The notes: generated by a model from the sequence alone, not told the origin. Shown: positions 45,581-54,704, numbered from the stretch's first letter. The stretch is DNA of 64,000 bases from Pararhodobacter oceanensis (GCF_003076755.1 NZ_QDKM01000001.1:921696-985695), one strand, 5' to 3'. Translations and numbers: made by a program.

Positions 45581-46525
45581 TCAATATCCGGCCTTGCGCG
45601 AAACCGTGTCCGGCATCTGGCCGGTGGCAAAATAGGTGTTCAAATTCTGGGCAACGATTGCGGAGGCCGTGGTTTTATTGGTCGGCGCCGAGATATGCGG
45701 CAGGACGGTGACATCGGGGTGGGTCCAGAACGGGTCGGCGTCGGGCAAGGGCTCTACGGGGAAGACGTCGAGAACAGCATGATCCATCTGACCGCTATCA
45801 AGCGCCTGCAACAGCGCGGGATTGTCGATGATATCGCCGCGGGCGAAATTGATCAGCGCCCCGCCGCGTTTCATCCCGTCGAAAAACCGCTGACCCAAAA
45901 GACCACGGGTTTGCGGTGTCGATGGCAAGAGCACCACAACGATATCCGCCAGCGCCGCCAGTTGCGCCAGCCCGTCGGCGCCGTCATAGGTGGTGACACC
46001 GGGCAAATCCTTGGCAGAGCGGCTCCAGCCGACAACATTGAACCCGTTGCCTTGCAGGCGCTGCACGGATTTTTGCCCCAGATGCCCCAGGCCGAGAACG
46101 CCCACGGTGCGCTCGGCGGCGGTGGGTAGATCATGCTGAACCCATGCCCGCTGCGCCTGTTGTTTGGCATATCTGGGCATGTCACGGTGCAGATAGAGGG
46201 TCCAGGAGAGCACCGCTTCACCCATGGTTTCGGCCAGTTGCGGATCGACCAGACGGGCAATTTGAATGTCGTCGCCCGGCATCTCTTTGAGGATGCGTTC
46301 AACACCGGCCCAGAGGCTTTGCACCCATTTCAAATTCGGAAAATCCGCCAGCGCCGCCGGATCAGGATTGGCGACAATCGCGACCTCAACCGCATCACGC
46401 TCGGCCTCGGTCATATCGGCAGCGGCGCGGATATCCAGTGCCGGCGCGGCGTTCGCCAAGGCCTCTGCCCAGGCTTGAGCGAGGGAGTCGGTGAGACTGT
46501 GAACGAAGGGAACGATCGGTTTCAT
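45581..46525 (-). CDS. D-2-hydroxyacid dehydrogenase (GhrA-like)
   Basis: 314 residues from the ATG at 46525; the longer open frame upstream crosses the regulatory palindrome. NAD(P) motif VGVLGLGHLGQKSVQRL near 137; catalytic residues Arg in LINFARGDIIDN, Glu in VFPVEPLPDADPF and His in VLPHISAPTNK. Reduces 2-oxo acids such as glyoxylate or hydroxypyruvate, or runs in reverse. First gene of the minus-strand operon and divergent from a LysR regulator. Confidence 0.92.
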   Translation of the reverse strand: MKPIVPFVHSLTDSLAQAWAEALANAAPALDIRAAADMTEAERDAVEVAIVANPDPAALADFPNLKWVQSLWAGVERILKEMPGDDIQIARLVDPQLAETMGEAVLSWTLYLHRDMPRYAKQQAQRAWVQHDLPTAAERTVGVLGLGHLGQKSVQRLQGNGFNVVGWSRSAKDLPGVTTYDGADGLAQLAALADIVVVLLPSTPQTRGLLGQRFFDGMKRGGALINFARGDIIDNPALLQALDSGQMDHAVLDVFPVEPLPDADPFWTHPDVTVLPHISAPTNKTTASAIVAQNLNTYFATGQMPDTVSRKAGY

Positions 46526-46632
46526 TATTAAGCTGTCCTCATCCGGTTCAGACCCCGGCGGCCTGCAAGTGCCACAAGTCGGGCGCCGCGCCACCGGGCA
46601 GGGTTTGGAAGCAAACTAGCAAGTTCGGTTGC

Positions 46633-46649
46633 AAACATATAATATGTTT
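46633..46649. promoter_or_regulatory. Perfect 17-bp palindrome in LysR/dehydrogenase divergent region
   Basis: AAACATAT-A-ATATGTTT is perfectly symmetric and lies 27 bp before the plus-strand lysR start and 108 bp before the dehydrogenase start. It contains TATAAT. Position and symmetry fit a LysR-type binding site controlling both directions. Confidence 0.6.
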
Positions 46650-46675
46650 TAATTGATTTAGAAGATAGGATTTCT

Positions 46676-47512
46676 ATGGACACCCGCTTCATCCTTACGC
46701 TGCTGGCCGTCGTTGATGCGGGCTCTTTTGCCAGTGCCGCGCGGCGTGAAAACCTGACCCCCGCCGCCGTGGCGCAACGCATCCGCAGCCTGGAAAGCGC
46801 ATTGGGAAAGCAATTGGTGGTGCGCTCGGGCCAGCAGGTCGCGCCGACGCAAGACTGCCTGTCGATCCTGCCGAGACTGAAGAAGATCGCAATCAATGTC
46901 GCGCAGATCGCCAGTGACTTCGATGATACCGGGTTGGCCGGTCCGATCCGCCTGGGGGCCATCTCGACCGCGCTCAGCGACCGCGTGCCCAGCGTGTTGT
47001 CGCGCTTCGCCGCGCAGGCCCCGGCTGCCACGCTCAGCGTCACGCCAGGAACCTCGAAAGACCTTTACGCGCGGCTTTTGGACGAGGAATTGGACGCCGC
47101 TTTCCTGGTGCGCCCGCCGTTCAAAACCCCGAAATCGATCACCTGCATCCACATCGAATCGCAGCCCATGGTGATGGTCACTCAGGCCGGAGACAGCCGC
47201 TCACCCGAAGCCATCATCCGCCAAGAAAAAGCGCTGGTCTACGACCCGACCAGCTGGGGCGGGCAGTTGGTGACGGACTGGATCAAAGCGCATATCCCGC
47301 ACAGCAAGATCCTGTGCGAGTTGGACGCCGTCGAGGCCATCGCCATCGCGGTCGGACACGGCATCGGCTATAGCATCATTCCGGCCTGGGCCGGGCTCGA
47401 CGATCTCGTCTCGGTCAAACGCGTCGCCCTGCCGCAGATCGCCCAAAGCCGAGAGCTTGTTCTGGCGCATCGAAGATTGACCACCGAGAGCATAAGGTTG
47501 CTGCGGAGCTAG
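46676..47512 (+). CDS. LysR-family regulator
   Basis: 278 residues, slightly short for LysR. Winged helix MDTRFILTLLAVVDAGSFASAARRENLTPAAVAQRIRSLE at residues ~1-40; effector domain ~85-275 (GPIRLGAISTALSDRVPSVL, then AVGHGIGYSIIPAWAGLDDL). Divergent from the 2-hydroxyacid dehydrogenase/aminotransferase/RidA operon with a perfect palindrome between them, so it is the likely regulator of that operon. Confidence 0.92.
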   Translation: MDTRFILTLLAVVDAGSFASAARRENLTPAAVAQRIRSLESALGKQLVVRSGQQVAPTQDCLSILPRLKKIAINVAQIASDFDDTGLAGPIRLGAISTALSDRVPSVLSRFAAQAPAATLSVTPGTSKDLYARLLDEELDAAFLVRPPFKTPKSITCIHIESQPMVMVTQAGDSRSPEAIIRQEKALVYDPTSWGGQLVTDWIKAHIPHSKILCELDAVEAIAIAVGHGIGYSIIPAWAGLDDLVSVKRVALPQIAQSRELVLAHRRLTTESIRLLRS

Positions 47513-47761
47513 GGTGCCTAGCCCGCTCGATCAGAGGCCCAATCGACGTGTGATACACGCGCCCCCCTTCAGCCACCCTAGCAAATCCAGACCAAGTCGC
47601 AGTGGCCCAGACTTCGGCCCCGCCCGCTTGTGGTCCAGACAACAGGAGCCGCGCGGCATATGGTCGAGGGCGTGTCGCCCGCGGCAATGTTGGTTCAAGA
47701 GGTGTTCAGGCGGCTGCACCTGTCATGTCACTGGGGCGAGATGCGTCGCCGAGACAGCTAT

Positions 47762-48589
47762 TCAGCAGGTCGCCAAACTGCGGCTTATGCTCGTCTTCAA
47801 GACCTCATCTGGATCGCGTTTCCACCAGTCATTTGACGAGAATATCTCCACATCGACCAGCCCCGCAAAGCCCTCCGCCTCTACTGCGGCGCGTAGATCT
47901 GGAATGTTGATGATCCCGTCGCCCATCATGCCGCGATCGTTCAGCATATCGCGGGTTTCTAGCAGCCAATCGCAGACCTGAAAGCCCATCAGCCTCTCTT
48001 TACCGGCGCGACGTATCTGCGCGTGAACCTCAGGATCCCACCACACATGGTAGACGTCCACCACCACACCAATACCTGACCCAAGCCGATCACAAATATC
48101 CAGCGCCTGACCCATGGTATTTATGCAGGCCCGATCTGCAGCATACATCGGGTGCAGGGGCTCGATAGCGATGGGCACGCCTACGTCCCTTGCATAGTCG
48201 AGCGTATGGGCCAGACCCTCTTCGACAATGCTGCGTGCGGCAATCAGGTCACGTGACCCGTCTGCTAAGCCGCCGACCACCATCACCAGACACTCGGCGC
48301 CAATAGCGGCGGCCTCATCTACTGCGCGCTTATTGTCGTCAAGCACTTGCGGCGTTAGCGCGCCCTCGGCCGTATACCAACCGCCGCGGCAAAGCCCGGA
48401 AACCGTGAGGCCGGCATCCCTGATTGCGCGTGCCGCCTGTTTTACGCCCATATCTTGCAGCACATCGCGCCAAGGCGTAATCCCCGCAATTCCGTGGCGT
48501 GCGCATCCATCTATTGATTGCGCAAGCGTCCACGCCGTTTTCACCGTCGCGGTGTTTAGTGACAGTCGGTCTGCAGTGACAGGTTTCAT
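47762..48589 (-). CDS. Sugar phosphate isomerase/epimerase (TIM barrel)
   Basis: About 275 residues from the ATG at 48589 (an earlier in-frame ATG at 48619 lacks a ribosome-binding site). TIM-barrel family of AP-endonuclease-2-like enzymes: VGVPIAIEPLHPMYAADRACIN near residue 140, GIGVVVDVYHVWWDPEVHAQI near 180, and GLVDVEIFSSNDWW near the end supply metal-binding Glu, Asp, His and Glu. It isomerises a sugar, keto sugar or keto acid. It lies 300 bp downstream of the TRAP permease on the same strand, perhaps with its own promoter. Substrate unknown. Confidence 0.88.
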   Translation of the reverse strand: MKPVTADRLSLNTATVKTAWTLAQSIDGCARHGIAGITPWRDVLQDMGVKQAARAIRDAGLTVSGLCRGGWYTAEGALTPQVLDDNKRAVDEAAAIGAECLVMVVGGLADGSRDLIAARSIVEEGLAHTLDYARDVGVPIAIEPLHPMYAADRACINTMGQALDICDRLGSGIGVVVDVYHVWWDPEVHAQIRRAGKERLMGFQVCDWLLETRDMLNDRGMMGDGIINIPDLRAAVEAEGFAGLVDVEIFSSNDWWKRDPDEVLKTSISRSLATC

Positions 48590-48890
48590 AGTTTCATTCC
48601 ATTGAGTCCGGTCTCTCATTGAACGGAATCAGTTTCAATTGTGTGTGCTGCTGGCGGGTTCAACGGTGCGATCCCGCAATTGGTTGATTCATCTGGATCA
48701 TCGAACGGGCAAGCCAATGTGCAGGCCCGCGTGTGTGATTTATTGTTTGACGATAGATGAGCGCTAAAACACGAACGCTACATTTATCATATTAGAACCA
48801 CACACGCGTTTAAGCCTTCACCATCCCAACCCGATACCTTTACCATTCTTGGATCCACGCAACATGATAAGCGCTAATGGGAACATGAAG
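48590..48890. other. 301-bp gap upstream of the epimerase
   Basis: AT-richer than the flanks. A 10-bp inverted repeat (CGCGTGTGTG at 48728-48737 and CACACACGCG at 48799-48808) encloses a 61-bp AT-rich stretch. It is upstream of the epimerase and downstream of the TRAP genes, and could be a promoter/operator or a weak terminator. No gene is seen. Confidence 0.5.
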
Positions 48891-50207
48891 TCATCTCATC
48901 GCCTCTACGGCCCAAAGGGAGAATCCCGGAAATGCGATGACCAGACCTAATACTACCAACATTGCGACAACGAACGGGAGAACACCCAAAAAGATATCTG
49001 TCATGGTCCCGCAATTGTCCTCGCCATACAATCTTCGCCGAACGCCTTGCAATACGAAAATATTCATTCCGATGGGCGGGGTGATCAAACCGAGCTCGAT
49101 AAGGATTACCAGAAGAACACCGAACCAAATCAGGTCAATGCCTTGCGCTTCCAGCAACGGCAGAAATATTGGCACCACGGCGACAACAATCGGCAGGCTG
49201 TCCAAAACCATACCCAGCAGGATGAAAACAAGGCACATCATCAGGATCAGCTGCAATTGCGTCAGGCCGAAACTCAGCACCCATTGAGAAAGTGCGCGCG
49301 GCAGACCGACAAATCCCAGAATGAACTGCAATAGGAACGCCGCAGCGAGAACGAACATCAGCATTGCTGTTGTTGTCGAAGTTGCCAGGAATGTCTCTTG
49401 CAACATCGCCATTGACACCCGCCCCTTAAACAGCGCGATTAAAAAGGCACCGGTGGCGCCAAAAGCGGCTGCTTCGGTCGGTGTGGCAACGCCGCCGTAA
49501 ATCACCCCGATGATCAAGGTCAGAAGTGCGGCGACGGGAATGATGTCAACCAGTCCGGACAGCTTCTCGCGCAAGGTGTAAGTCTCTGCCGGCGCGTCAG
49601 AATCTGTCTTTGAGTATTTGCTAATGACGGCGATCGCCAGCATGAAAAAGATCACCATCAGCAAGCCGGGCAAGAGCGTTGCGACATAGAGTTTGGCGAT
49701 GGAAACCTCGGCGACCAATCCATAAACGATCAAGATGAGGGATGGCGGAATAAGAATACCGAGGGTGCCGCCGGCAGCAATAGACCCGAGCGCCAGTCTC
49801 TCATTATAACCACGCTCTTTCATGACCGGCAGGGCCACAGATCCGATGGTTGTCGCGGTGGCAAGAGATGACCCTGAAATCGCCGAGAACATCGTGCACG
49901 ATAGAATATTGGTGTGCAAAAGCCCGCCGGGAACTTTGTTCATAAACCGTGACAGCGTCGCATAAAGATCATCGGTCAATCCGGCGCGTAACATCAATTC
50001 ACCCATCAGGACGAATAATGGCACCACGGCTATGGTAACAGATGATGTGGTCGCCCAGGGAATTGCGCCAAAGAAATCCCATACCGGCCCAACAAGTGTC
50101 AACCCGACGACGAGCGCGGTTAATCCTAGTGTCGTTGCAACATGCAGACCAAGCGAAAAGCCGATGGTGAGCATGATGCATATAACTATGACTGCGGTCC
50201 AAATCAT
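48891..50207 (-). CDS. TRAP transporter large permease (DctM family)
   Basis: 438 residues with about 12 membrane spans and DctM motifs: IPLFVLMGELMLRAGLTDDLY-like segment near residue 65, SGSSLATATTIGSVALPVM near 118, GILIPPSLILIVYG near 155, and LGLITPPIGMNIFVLQG near 378. Overlaps the small permease by ATGA. Imports an organic solute with the binding protein at 50783-51799. Confidence 0.94.
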   Translation of the reverse strand: MIWTAVIVICIMLTIGFSLGLHVATTLGLTALVVGLTLVGPVWDFFGAIPWATTSSVTIAVVPLFVLMGELMLRAGLTDDLYATLSRFMNKVPGGLLHTNILSCTMFSAISGSSLATATTIGSVALPVMKERGYNERLALGSIAAGGTLGILIPPSLILIVYGLVAEVSIAKLYVATLLPGLLMVIFFMLAIAVISKYSKTDSDAPAETYTLREKLSGLVDIIPVAALLTLIIGVIYGGVATPTEAAAFGATGAFLIALFKGRVSMAMLQETFLATSTTTAMLMFVLAAAFLLQFILGFVGLPRALSQWVLSFGLTQLQLILMMCLVFILLGMVLDSLPIVVAVVPIFLPLLEAQGIDLIWFGVLLVILIELGLITPPIGMNIFVLQGVRRRLYGEDNCGTMTDIFLGVLPFVVAMLVVLGLVIAFPGFSLWAVEAMR

Positions 50208-50707
50208 GCCCGTTGTTCCTTAAATTTGACGAATTCGGCAGCAATTATCACCGCACCTTGCAACACCATTATTGAATATCCCAGAGCGCCGACCGCTTGC
50301 GGCCAGACAAGCTGTATTTCCAGCAATGATCCGGGCAGATACGCCCCCCGTGCATGCGAGGCGAAGGCCAAATTCCACGCCTGCCATGCCAGAACTGCTG
50401 CATAAATTGATGTTGTGAGCAGAGCCAGAATTAACGTCAGTCGCTTCATTCCATCCGAATAGACGCCGGTAAGGACGTCGATCCTTACGTGATTATCCGC
50501 GGCCAATGCATAAGACAAAGACCAGGTTGCCCCAAAAACCATGACCAATGACGCGAAAGAGTCAGATACGCCGGTGATCGGACCGCCCAGTTTTCGGCTG
50601 ACGGCTTCGAAAGTCATGAATATTGCTAGCAAGAGAAAGGCCCATCCGGTAAGGATCGCCATCGTCTTGCTGATACCATGAATAGTTGCGTTTAATTTGT
50701 TGAACAT
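50204..50707 (-). CDS. TRAP transporter small permease (DctQ family)
   Basis: 167 residues with four membrane spans and the DctQ pattern (ILTGWAFLLLAIFMTFEAVSRK near residue 18, SYALAADNHVRIDVLTG near 64). Lies 75 bp after the binding-protein gene, separated from it by a hairpin, and overlaps the large permease by four bases. Confidence 0.92.
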   Translation of the reverse strand: MFNKLNATIHGISKTMAILTGWAFLLLAIFMTFEAVSRKLGGPITGVSDSFASLVMVFGATWSLSYALAADNHVRIDVLTGVYSDGMKRLTLILALLTTSIYAAVLAWQAWNLAFASHARGAYLPGSLLEIQLVWPQAVGALGYSIMVLQGAVIIAAEFVKFKEQRA

Positions 50708-50729
50708 ATTTCTGTTCCGCCTGGCGCAA

Positions 50730-50751
50730 GCCCCCCAGAAATGAGGGGGGC
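50730..50751 (-). promoter_or_regulatory. Intercistronic hairpin between TRAP binding protein and permease
   Basis: A perfect 7-bp G/C stem (GCCCCCC / GGGGGGC) with an 8-nt loop and no T-run. Hairpins here often stabilise the upstream mRNA or cause partial termination, giving more binding protein than permease. Confidence 0.55.
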
Positions 50752-50782
50752 CGCGCTTTATAAATTCAATTACAGAGGCATT

Positions 50783-51799
50783 TTACTGAATCTCGAACCC
50801 AGTAATTGGAGCCAGTGTTTCATTGAACTTTGCCACTGCGTCCGGGCCGACACGATCCGACCACCACGGAATCACTTGCTCGCGCGATGCTCGCGTGAAC
50901 TCAGCCGCCCAACTCTCGGGCGCGGGCCATTGAATTGAGATCCCGTTCTCGCGTGCGGCATTGAAGCCCACTTCGTTGTTGTCCAAGCCGAGCTGCCAGC
51001 CGACATCGGACATATCCACGCCGATCTGCTCGATCACCGGGACCAGATCTTCGGGCAATCTCTGCCAAGCGCGATCACTCACCACAAGGTAAGCGCCGAA
51101 TGGGGCAAGATTGACGTCATAGAGATAGGGCGTGACCTCCCACAGGCTCATCGCGGTGATTTGGTCCGATCCGGTCAGCAAGCCGTCAATAACGCCCCGC
51201 TGAAGGGCAGAATACACCTCGGGCAGCGACATTGAGATCGGCTCGGCGCCGAAACTCTCGATATATTTGGCCAGACCAGGCGAGTAGACGCGAATCTTCT
51301 TGCCTCTGAGATCCTCAAGAGAGTTCATCTCAAAGCTGGTGAGCATCAAGGCGGAATTCCAAGAGAAATTCCCGATAACTTCGCCGCTCATCTCGTCGCG
51401 CGCGGGCTTGATGACGTCGCGCATCCAGGCGTCCATCAGCTCTCGGCCATTCTCGTAGCTCGTGGCGATGCCCGGCAGTTCGGTCGCCTCAATTAGCGGA
51501 AAATCTGCCGAAACAAAGCCGATATTGACCTCTGCCATATCGACAAGCCCGGACTTCAGCGTGCGCAGCATCTCGAAGCCGGTCAGGCCCAGCTCGGCGG
51601 CGGTGGTGATCTCGAGATTGATCCGTCCATTGGTGCGTGCGGGCAACTCTTCCTGAAGCCAGAGCCACTTTCTATAGCCCTCGCCATTCGCGTGTTGCGC
51701 CATGGCTCGCCATGTAATGGTTTCCTGAGCAAAAACCCGCGACGAAAGCGGTAGGCTATAGGCTGCAAGTGCACCCGCTAATAGGCTGCGTCTCTTCAT
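50783..51799 (-). CDS. TRAP transporter solute-binding protein (DctP family)
   Basis: 338 residues from the ATG at 51799, seven bases after GGGAGAG; an in-frame TTG two codons earlier is less likely. Signal peptide MKRRSLLAGALAAYSLPLSS ending FAQ. DctP features: ITWRAMAQHANGEGYRKWLW, LRTLKSGLVDMAEVNIGF near 70, and the conserved LEDLRGKKIRVYSPGLAKYI near 155, whose arginine usually pairs with the substrate carboxylate. First gene of the TRAP operon; three copies of the shared 15-bp operator motif lie upstream. Confidence 0.94.
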   Translation of the reverse strand: MKRRSLLAGALAAYSLPLSSRVFAQETITWRAMAQHANGEGYRKWLWLQEELPARTNGRINLEITTAAELGLTGFEMLRTLKSGLVDMAEVNIGFVSADFPLIEATELPGIATSYENGRELMDAWMRDVIKPARDEMSGEVIGNFSWNSALMLTSFEMNSLEDLRGKKIRVYSPGLAKYIESFGAEPISMSLPEVYSALQRGVIDGLLTGSDQITAMSLWEVTPYLYDVNLAPFGAYLVVSDRAWQRLPEDLVPVIEQIGVDMSDVGWQLGLDNNEVGFNAARENGISIQWPAPESWAAEFTRASREQVIPWWSDRVGPDAVAKFNETLAPITGFEIQ

Positions 51800-52062
51800 G
51801 GTCAAACTCTCCCAGTCGATTGGTGAACACCGGCATCCGGCGCTTTGATTGGTTCTGCAAGACGTCCTCAGGCGCTTCTTGCCGACTGTTCTCCACTCTC
51901 ACTTGGTGAGTGCGCTCAAAATCCGAGCGCCCTGACAAGCGCTGCACCATATAAAACGGTTTTCCTGTCACCCAAGTTTACACGGGCAATACGGAGCGTA
52001 AACAGACGTTAAACATTCAGCACAATCTGCAGGGTATAAAGTATCCCCCCTTACCGCACAGA

Positions 52063-52077
52063 TGAGGTAGCATCTCA
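52063..52077. promoter_or_regulatory. Shared GntR-type operator motif, TRAP copy 1
   Basis: TGAGGTAGCATCTCA, matching the inverted-repeat consensus TGWGRTANNAYCWCA found seven times in this window. The core GT-N3-AT is typical of FadR-type GntR sites. Confidence 0.6.
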
Positions 52078-52115
52078 CAGCGCGACTTAGTGCAAGCCGC
52101 GGAATCACACTAGCA

Positions 52116-52130
52116 TGTGATACGATCTCG
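52116..52130. promoter_or_regulatory. Shared GntR-type operator motif, TRAP copy 2
   Basis: TGTGATACGATCTCG. Together with copy 3 it forms a larger inverted arrangement, since copy 3 on the other strand reads TGTGATCGTATCTCG. Confidence 0.6.
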
Positions 52131-52145
52131 AATCAACAGTTAACG

Positions 52146-52160
52146 CGAGATACGATCACA
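52146..52160. promoter_or_regulatory. Shared GntR-type operator motif, TRAP copy 3
   Basis: CGAGATACGATCACA, centred 30 bp (about three helical turns) from copy 2, so two bound dimers would lie on the same face of the DNA. Confidence 0.6.
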
Positions 52161-52296
52161 CAAAATCACTGCCGGTTTGCTGGGGCCTTTTGCTGTTTCC
52201 GCGCGGCGATACTTCGCATGTCGCGCGCCCCGAGGAAACCGCCAGCGCGAAGACCGCTGACGGCATTGAAGAGACACGGAAAATGAGAGGTGGTCC

Positions 52297-52324
52297 CGCC
52301 TATCCCGGCAGACGGGGGTAGGCG
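52297..52324 (-). terminator. Hairpin after the LDH2-type gene
   Basis: A 10-bp stem with one wobble (CGCCTATCCC / GGGGTAGGCG) begins nine bases after the dehydrogenase stop on minus. No T-run follows. Confidence 0.45.
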
Positions 52325-52332
52325 TGGCGTTG

Positions 52333-53364
52333 TTAGTCGATGGCGCTCAAGCCGCCAGAATGCAGCCGGTTAAGCACTTCTACCTCATCAGCGCTGAGCG
52401 TAATGCCATTTGTCACCGCATTGGCGCGCGCAGTGAAACGGCGCTGCGAGGGCAATCGCGCGCCCTGTCCGAGAATCGCTTCGAACAGCTTTTCTGCACG
52501 CTGCAGCGGATCGCCACCGTGGCCAGCGGCGAATCGCGCCGGGTCAAACGCCAAGATCAACTCACCATGTGTCGGCGCAAGCGTCATTGAGCCCAGCGCG
52601 GCAAGTGATTCAACACTGGTCGCATCTCCGATCATAATTCCGGCGATCAATTCGATCATCGTCGAAATTGCCGACCCTTTGTGCGCGCCGAATGGCAGCA
52701 TCGCGCCGGCGAGCGCGGCACTTGGGTCGGTTGTGGGATTACCTGTGGCGTCGATTGCCCAGCCTTCGGGGAGAGGTTTGCCCGCCTGACGGTATAATTC
52801 GATCTCGCCACGGGCAGCGACGCTGGTGGCAAAGTCAAAGATGTAAGGATCGCCGCCCGCACGCGGCCAGCCAAAGGCAAAAGGATTGGTGCCCAAGAGC
52901 GCCTCGGACCCGCCTGTCGGGGCAACGCAGGCATAGCTCGGGCACATCGCCATCCCCACCAACCCGCGATCAGTCAGCAGTTCAATCTCGTGCCAGAGCG
53001 CCGAGAAATGCGTGCAGTTGTTGAGGACAAGCGCGGCAATCCCGAGATCACTTACCCGCGACGCGAGGGCAGAAACCCCCATTTCGAAAGCCGCACTCGA
53101 GAACCCGCCGAGGGCATCGACGCGCACAATCGCGCTGTTATCCACGGTCATCACTGGCTCGGCATCGGCTACGACTTTGCCGGCCTTGATGGTGCGCAGG
53201 CAGCCCTCGATCCGGTAGATACCGTGAGATTTGCAGGCATCGCGTTCGGCCGAGGTTATCACCTGCGCAAGCGCCTCTGCATGCAGGGTGGAGAGCCCGG
53301 CTCCGGCAAATATTTCGGTTACCAGTGCAGTCAGTTCCTGGATGGTAAATGTGGTTTTCGTCAC
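52333..53364 (-). CDS. LDH2/MDH2-family NAD(P)-dependent oxidoreductase
   Basis: 343 residues starting at a GTG (53364) with GAGAGGG upstream. Family landmarks: AERDACKSHGIYRIEGCLRT near residue 33, VDALGGFSSAAFEMGV near 84, GTNPFAFGWPRAGGDPYIFDFATS near 155, and MLPFGAHKGSAISTMIELIAG near 225. The family includes malate, lactate, ureidoglycolate and delta1-piperideine-2-carboxylate reductases, with an unusual non-Rossmann fold. It stands alone, 434 bp from kdgD. The substrate is undetermined; nearby sugar-acid genes make a hydroxy acid plausible. Confidence 0.9.
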   Translation of the reverse strand: MTKTTFTIQELTALVTEIFAGAGLSTLHAEALAQVITSAERDACKSHGIYRIEGCLRTIKAGKVVADAEPVMTVDNSAIVRVDALGGFSSAAFEMGVSALASRVSDLGIAALVLNNCTHFSALWHEIELLTDRGLVGMAMCPSYACVAPTGGSEALLGTNPFAFGWPRAGGDPYIFDFATSVAARGEIELYRQAGKPLPEGWAIDATGNPTTDPSAALAGAMLPFGAHKGSAISTMIELIAGIMIGDATSVESLAALGSMTLAPTHGELILAFDPARFAAGHGGDPLQRAEKLFEAILGQGARLPSQRRFTARANAVTNGITLSADEVEVLNRLHSGGLSAID

Positions 53365-53798
53365 GAGGTTAGCCCTCTCTCATTGTCGGGAATGGTGCCG
53401 CAGATTGTGCCCATCTGCGGGATATTTGCATGGCGACCCGCATGGGGGCCTTCGCTGCGGCCTCTGTATCAAGTCTGGGTGCAGAAACCACGCGATGAGG
53501 GTTTGGCGCGGCCTCGTTTCACCGCCCCAAGTTGAATGGGGTGCAACCGCTTCAGCATCGTCGCCTCTGGCGCATCATCGAACTGGCCGAATCGGTTTCA
53601 CCACTATGTTCAACCCGACCCCATGAACTGCGCCCGCCAGTCACCGGAGAATTGCTGCGACACCCATAAGGCATCTGTGCATCTCGTTGCATGGCGGGCG
53701 CTCTAGCGTGTGTTGAGCCTCACACTTTGGAAAAGCCATGGCTCAATTTTGTCGAAGTCACTCGCGAGATACGCGGCAGTCACCTCGCGAATGCCATC
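53365..53798. other. 434-bp gap between LDH2-type gene and kdgD
   Basis: No gene, strong hairpin or operator copy was recognised. Open frames across it are not supported by any recognisable protein. It must contain the promoter of the dehydrogenase gene and the end of the kdgD transcript. Confidence 0.5.
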
Positions 53799-54704
53799 TT
53801 ATTTGTGGTCTTTGATCAGCTGCTGCAGCATTTCGATCTCTTCGCCGGTAAGACCGGTAAGCGGCGAACGAACCGGACCGGTTTCAAAGCCGCGCAAGGC
53901 CACCCCAGCCTTGACCGCCGCGATTGCATAGCCGGGCTTGCGGTCGCGGATCTTGGCAAAGGGATAGTAGAAATCACGCAGCAGCGCCTCACAGGTTGCA
54001 TCATCGCCAGCCAAAAATGCCTTGTGAAACTTGAGCGCTGTTTCCGGCACGAAGTTGAACGTGGCCGAAGAATAGGTCGGCATTCCGGCGCCCCGATAGG
54101 CCTGCGCATACAGCTCATGCGTCGGCATGCCACCCATATAGGAGAGACGATCACCCAGAGTGAGAGTGACGCGGCGCACCACGTCGATGTCACCGGCGCC
54201 ATCTTTGAAGCCAATCAGGTTCGGGCATTCCGCAGCGAGTTGCTCGAGCGATTCAACCGAAACACAGGCCTCACCGCGATTGTATACGATCACCGCCATA
54301 TTGGTCGAGTTGCACACGGCGCGAATGCGATCCGCGATGCCCTGTTGCGGTGCGCCGATCAGATAATGCGGGAGCAGCAGAATACCGTCACCGCCAGCGG
54401 CTTCGATCTCGCGCGCGAGCTCGCAGGCCATGCGCGTGCCATATCCGCAGCCCGCAATCACCGGAGCATCCCCCGCCACTTCTTTGGTTGCGCGCACGAC
54501 CTCGACGATTTCCTGAGGGGTGAGAGAGAACATCTCCCCCATGGCGCCGGCAACGATCAGACCGGCGATGGGGTATTGCGACAGCCAGTCGAGATGAGAC
54601 TGGAATGCGCTCTTGGAAAATTCATCCTGCGCGTCAAACGGGGTGACCGGAAAGGACAGCAGGCCGGTTCGAATGATTTCGCGTAGTTCCAAAGGATTGA
54701 TCAT
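53799..54704 (-). CDS. kdgD: 5-dehydro-4-deoxyglucarate dehydratase
   Basis: 301 residues of the DapA/NAL family. Schiff-base lysine in NLIGFKDGAGDIDVV (~residue 190), tyrosine in AVIVYNRGEACV (~150), and the opening LLSFPVTPFDAQDEFS, which is characteristic of KdgD. Converts 5-dehydro-4-deoxy-D-glucarate to 2,5-dioxopentanoate with loss of CO2 and water. AGGAG precedes the ATG, 48 bp after the aldehyde dehydrogenase. With that enzyme it completes the glucarate/galactarate route to 2-oxoglutarate; the dehydratase for the first step is not in this window. Confidence 0.92.
   Translation of the reverse strand: MINPLELREIIRTGLLSFPVTPFDAQDEFSKSAFQSHLDWLSQYPIAGLIVAGAMGEMFSLTPQEIVEVVRATKEVAGDAPVIAGCGYGTRMACELAREIEAAGGDGILLLPHYLIGAPQQGIADRIRAVCNSTNMAVIVYNRGEACVSVESLEQLAAECPNLIGFKDGAGDIDVVRRVTLTLGDRLSYMGGMPTHELYAQAYRGAGMPTYSSATFNFVPETALKFHKAFLAGDDATCEALLRDFYYPFAKIRDRKPGYAIAAVKAGVALRGFETGPVRSPLTGLTGEEIEMLQQLIKDHK

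Larger units (their letters stand above)
51800..52332. other. Regulatory gap upstream of the TRAP operon
   Basis: 533 bp between the TRAP operon and the LDH2-type gene. The centre holds three operator-like repeats (52063-52160), and a hairpin just after the dehydrogenase stop lies at 52297-52324. The rest shows no gene. Confidence 0.6.

Noticed and set aside
52340..53626. Plus-strand frames opposite and beyond the LDH2-type gene
   Set aside because: Arginine- and proline-rich shadows without family features; they run unsupported into the gap.
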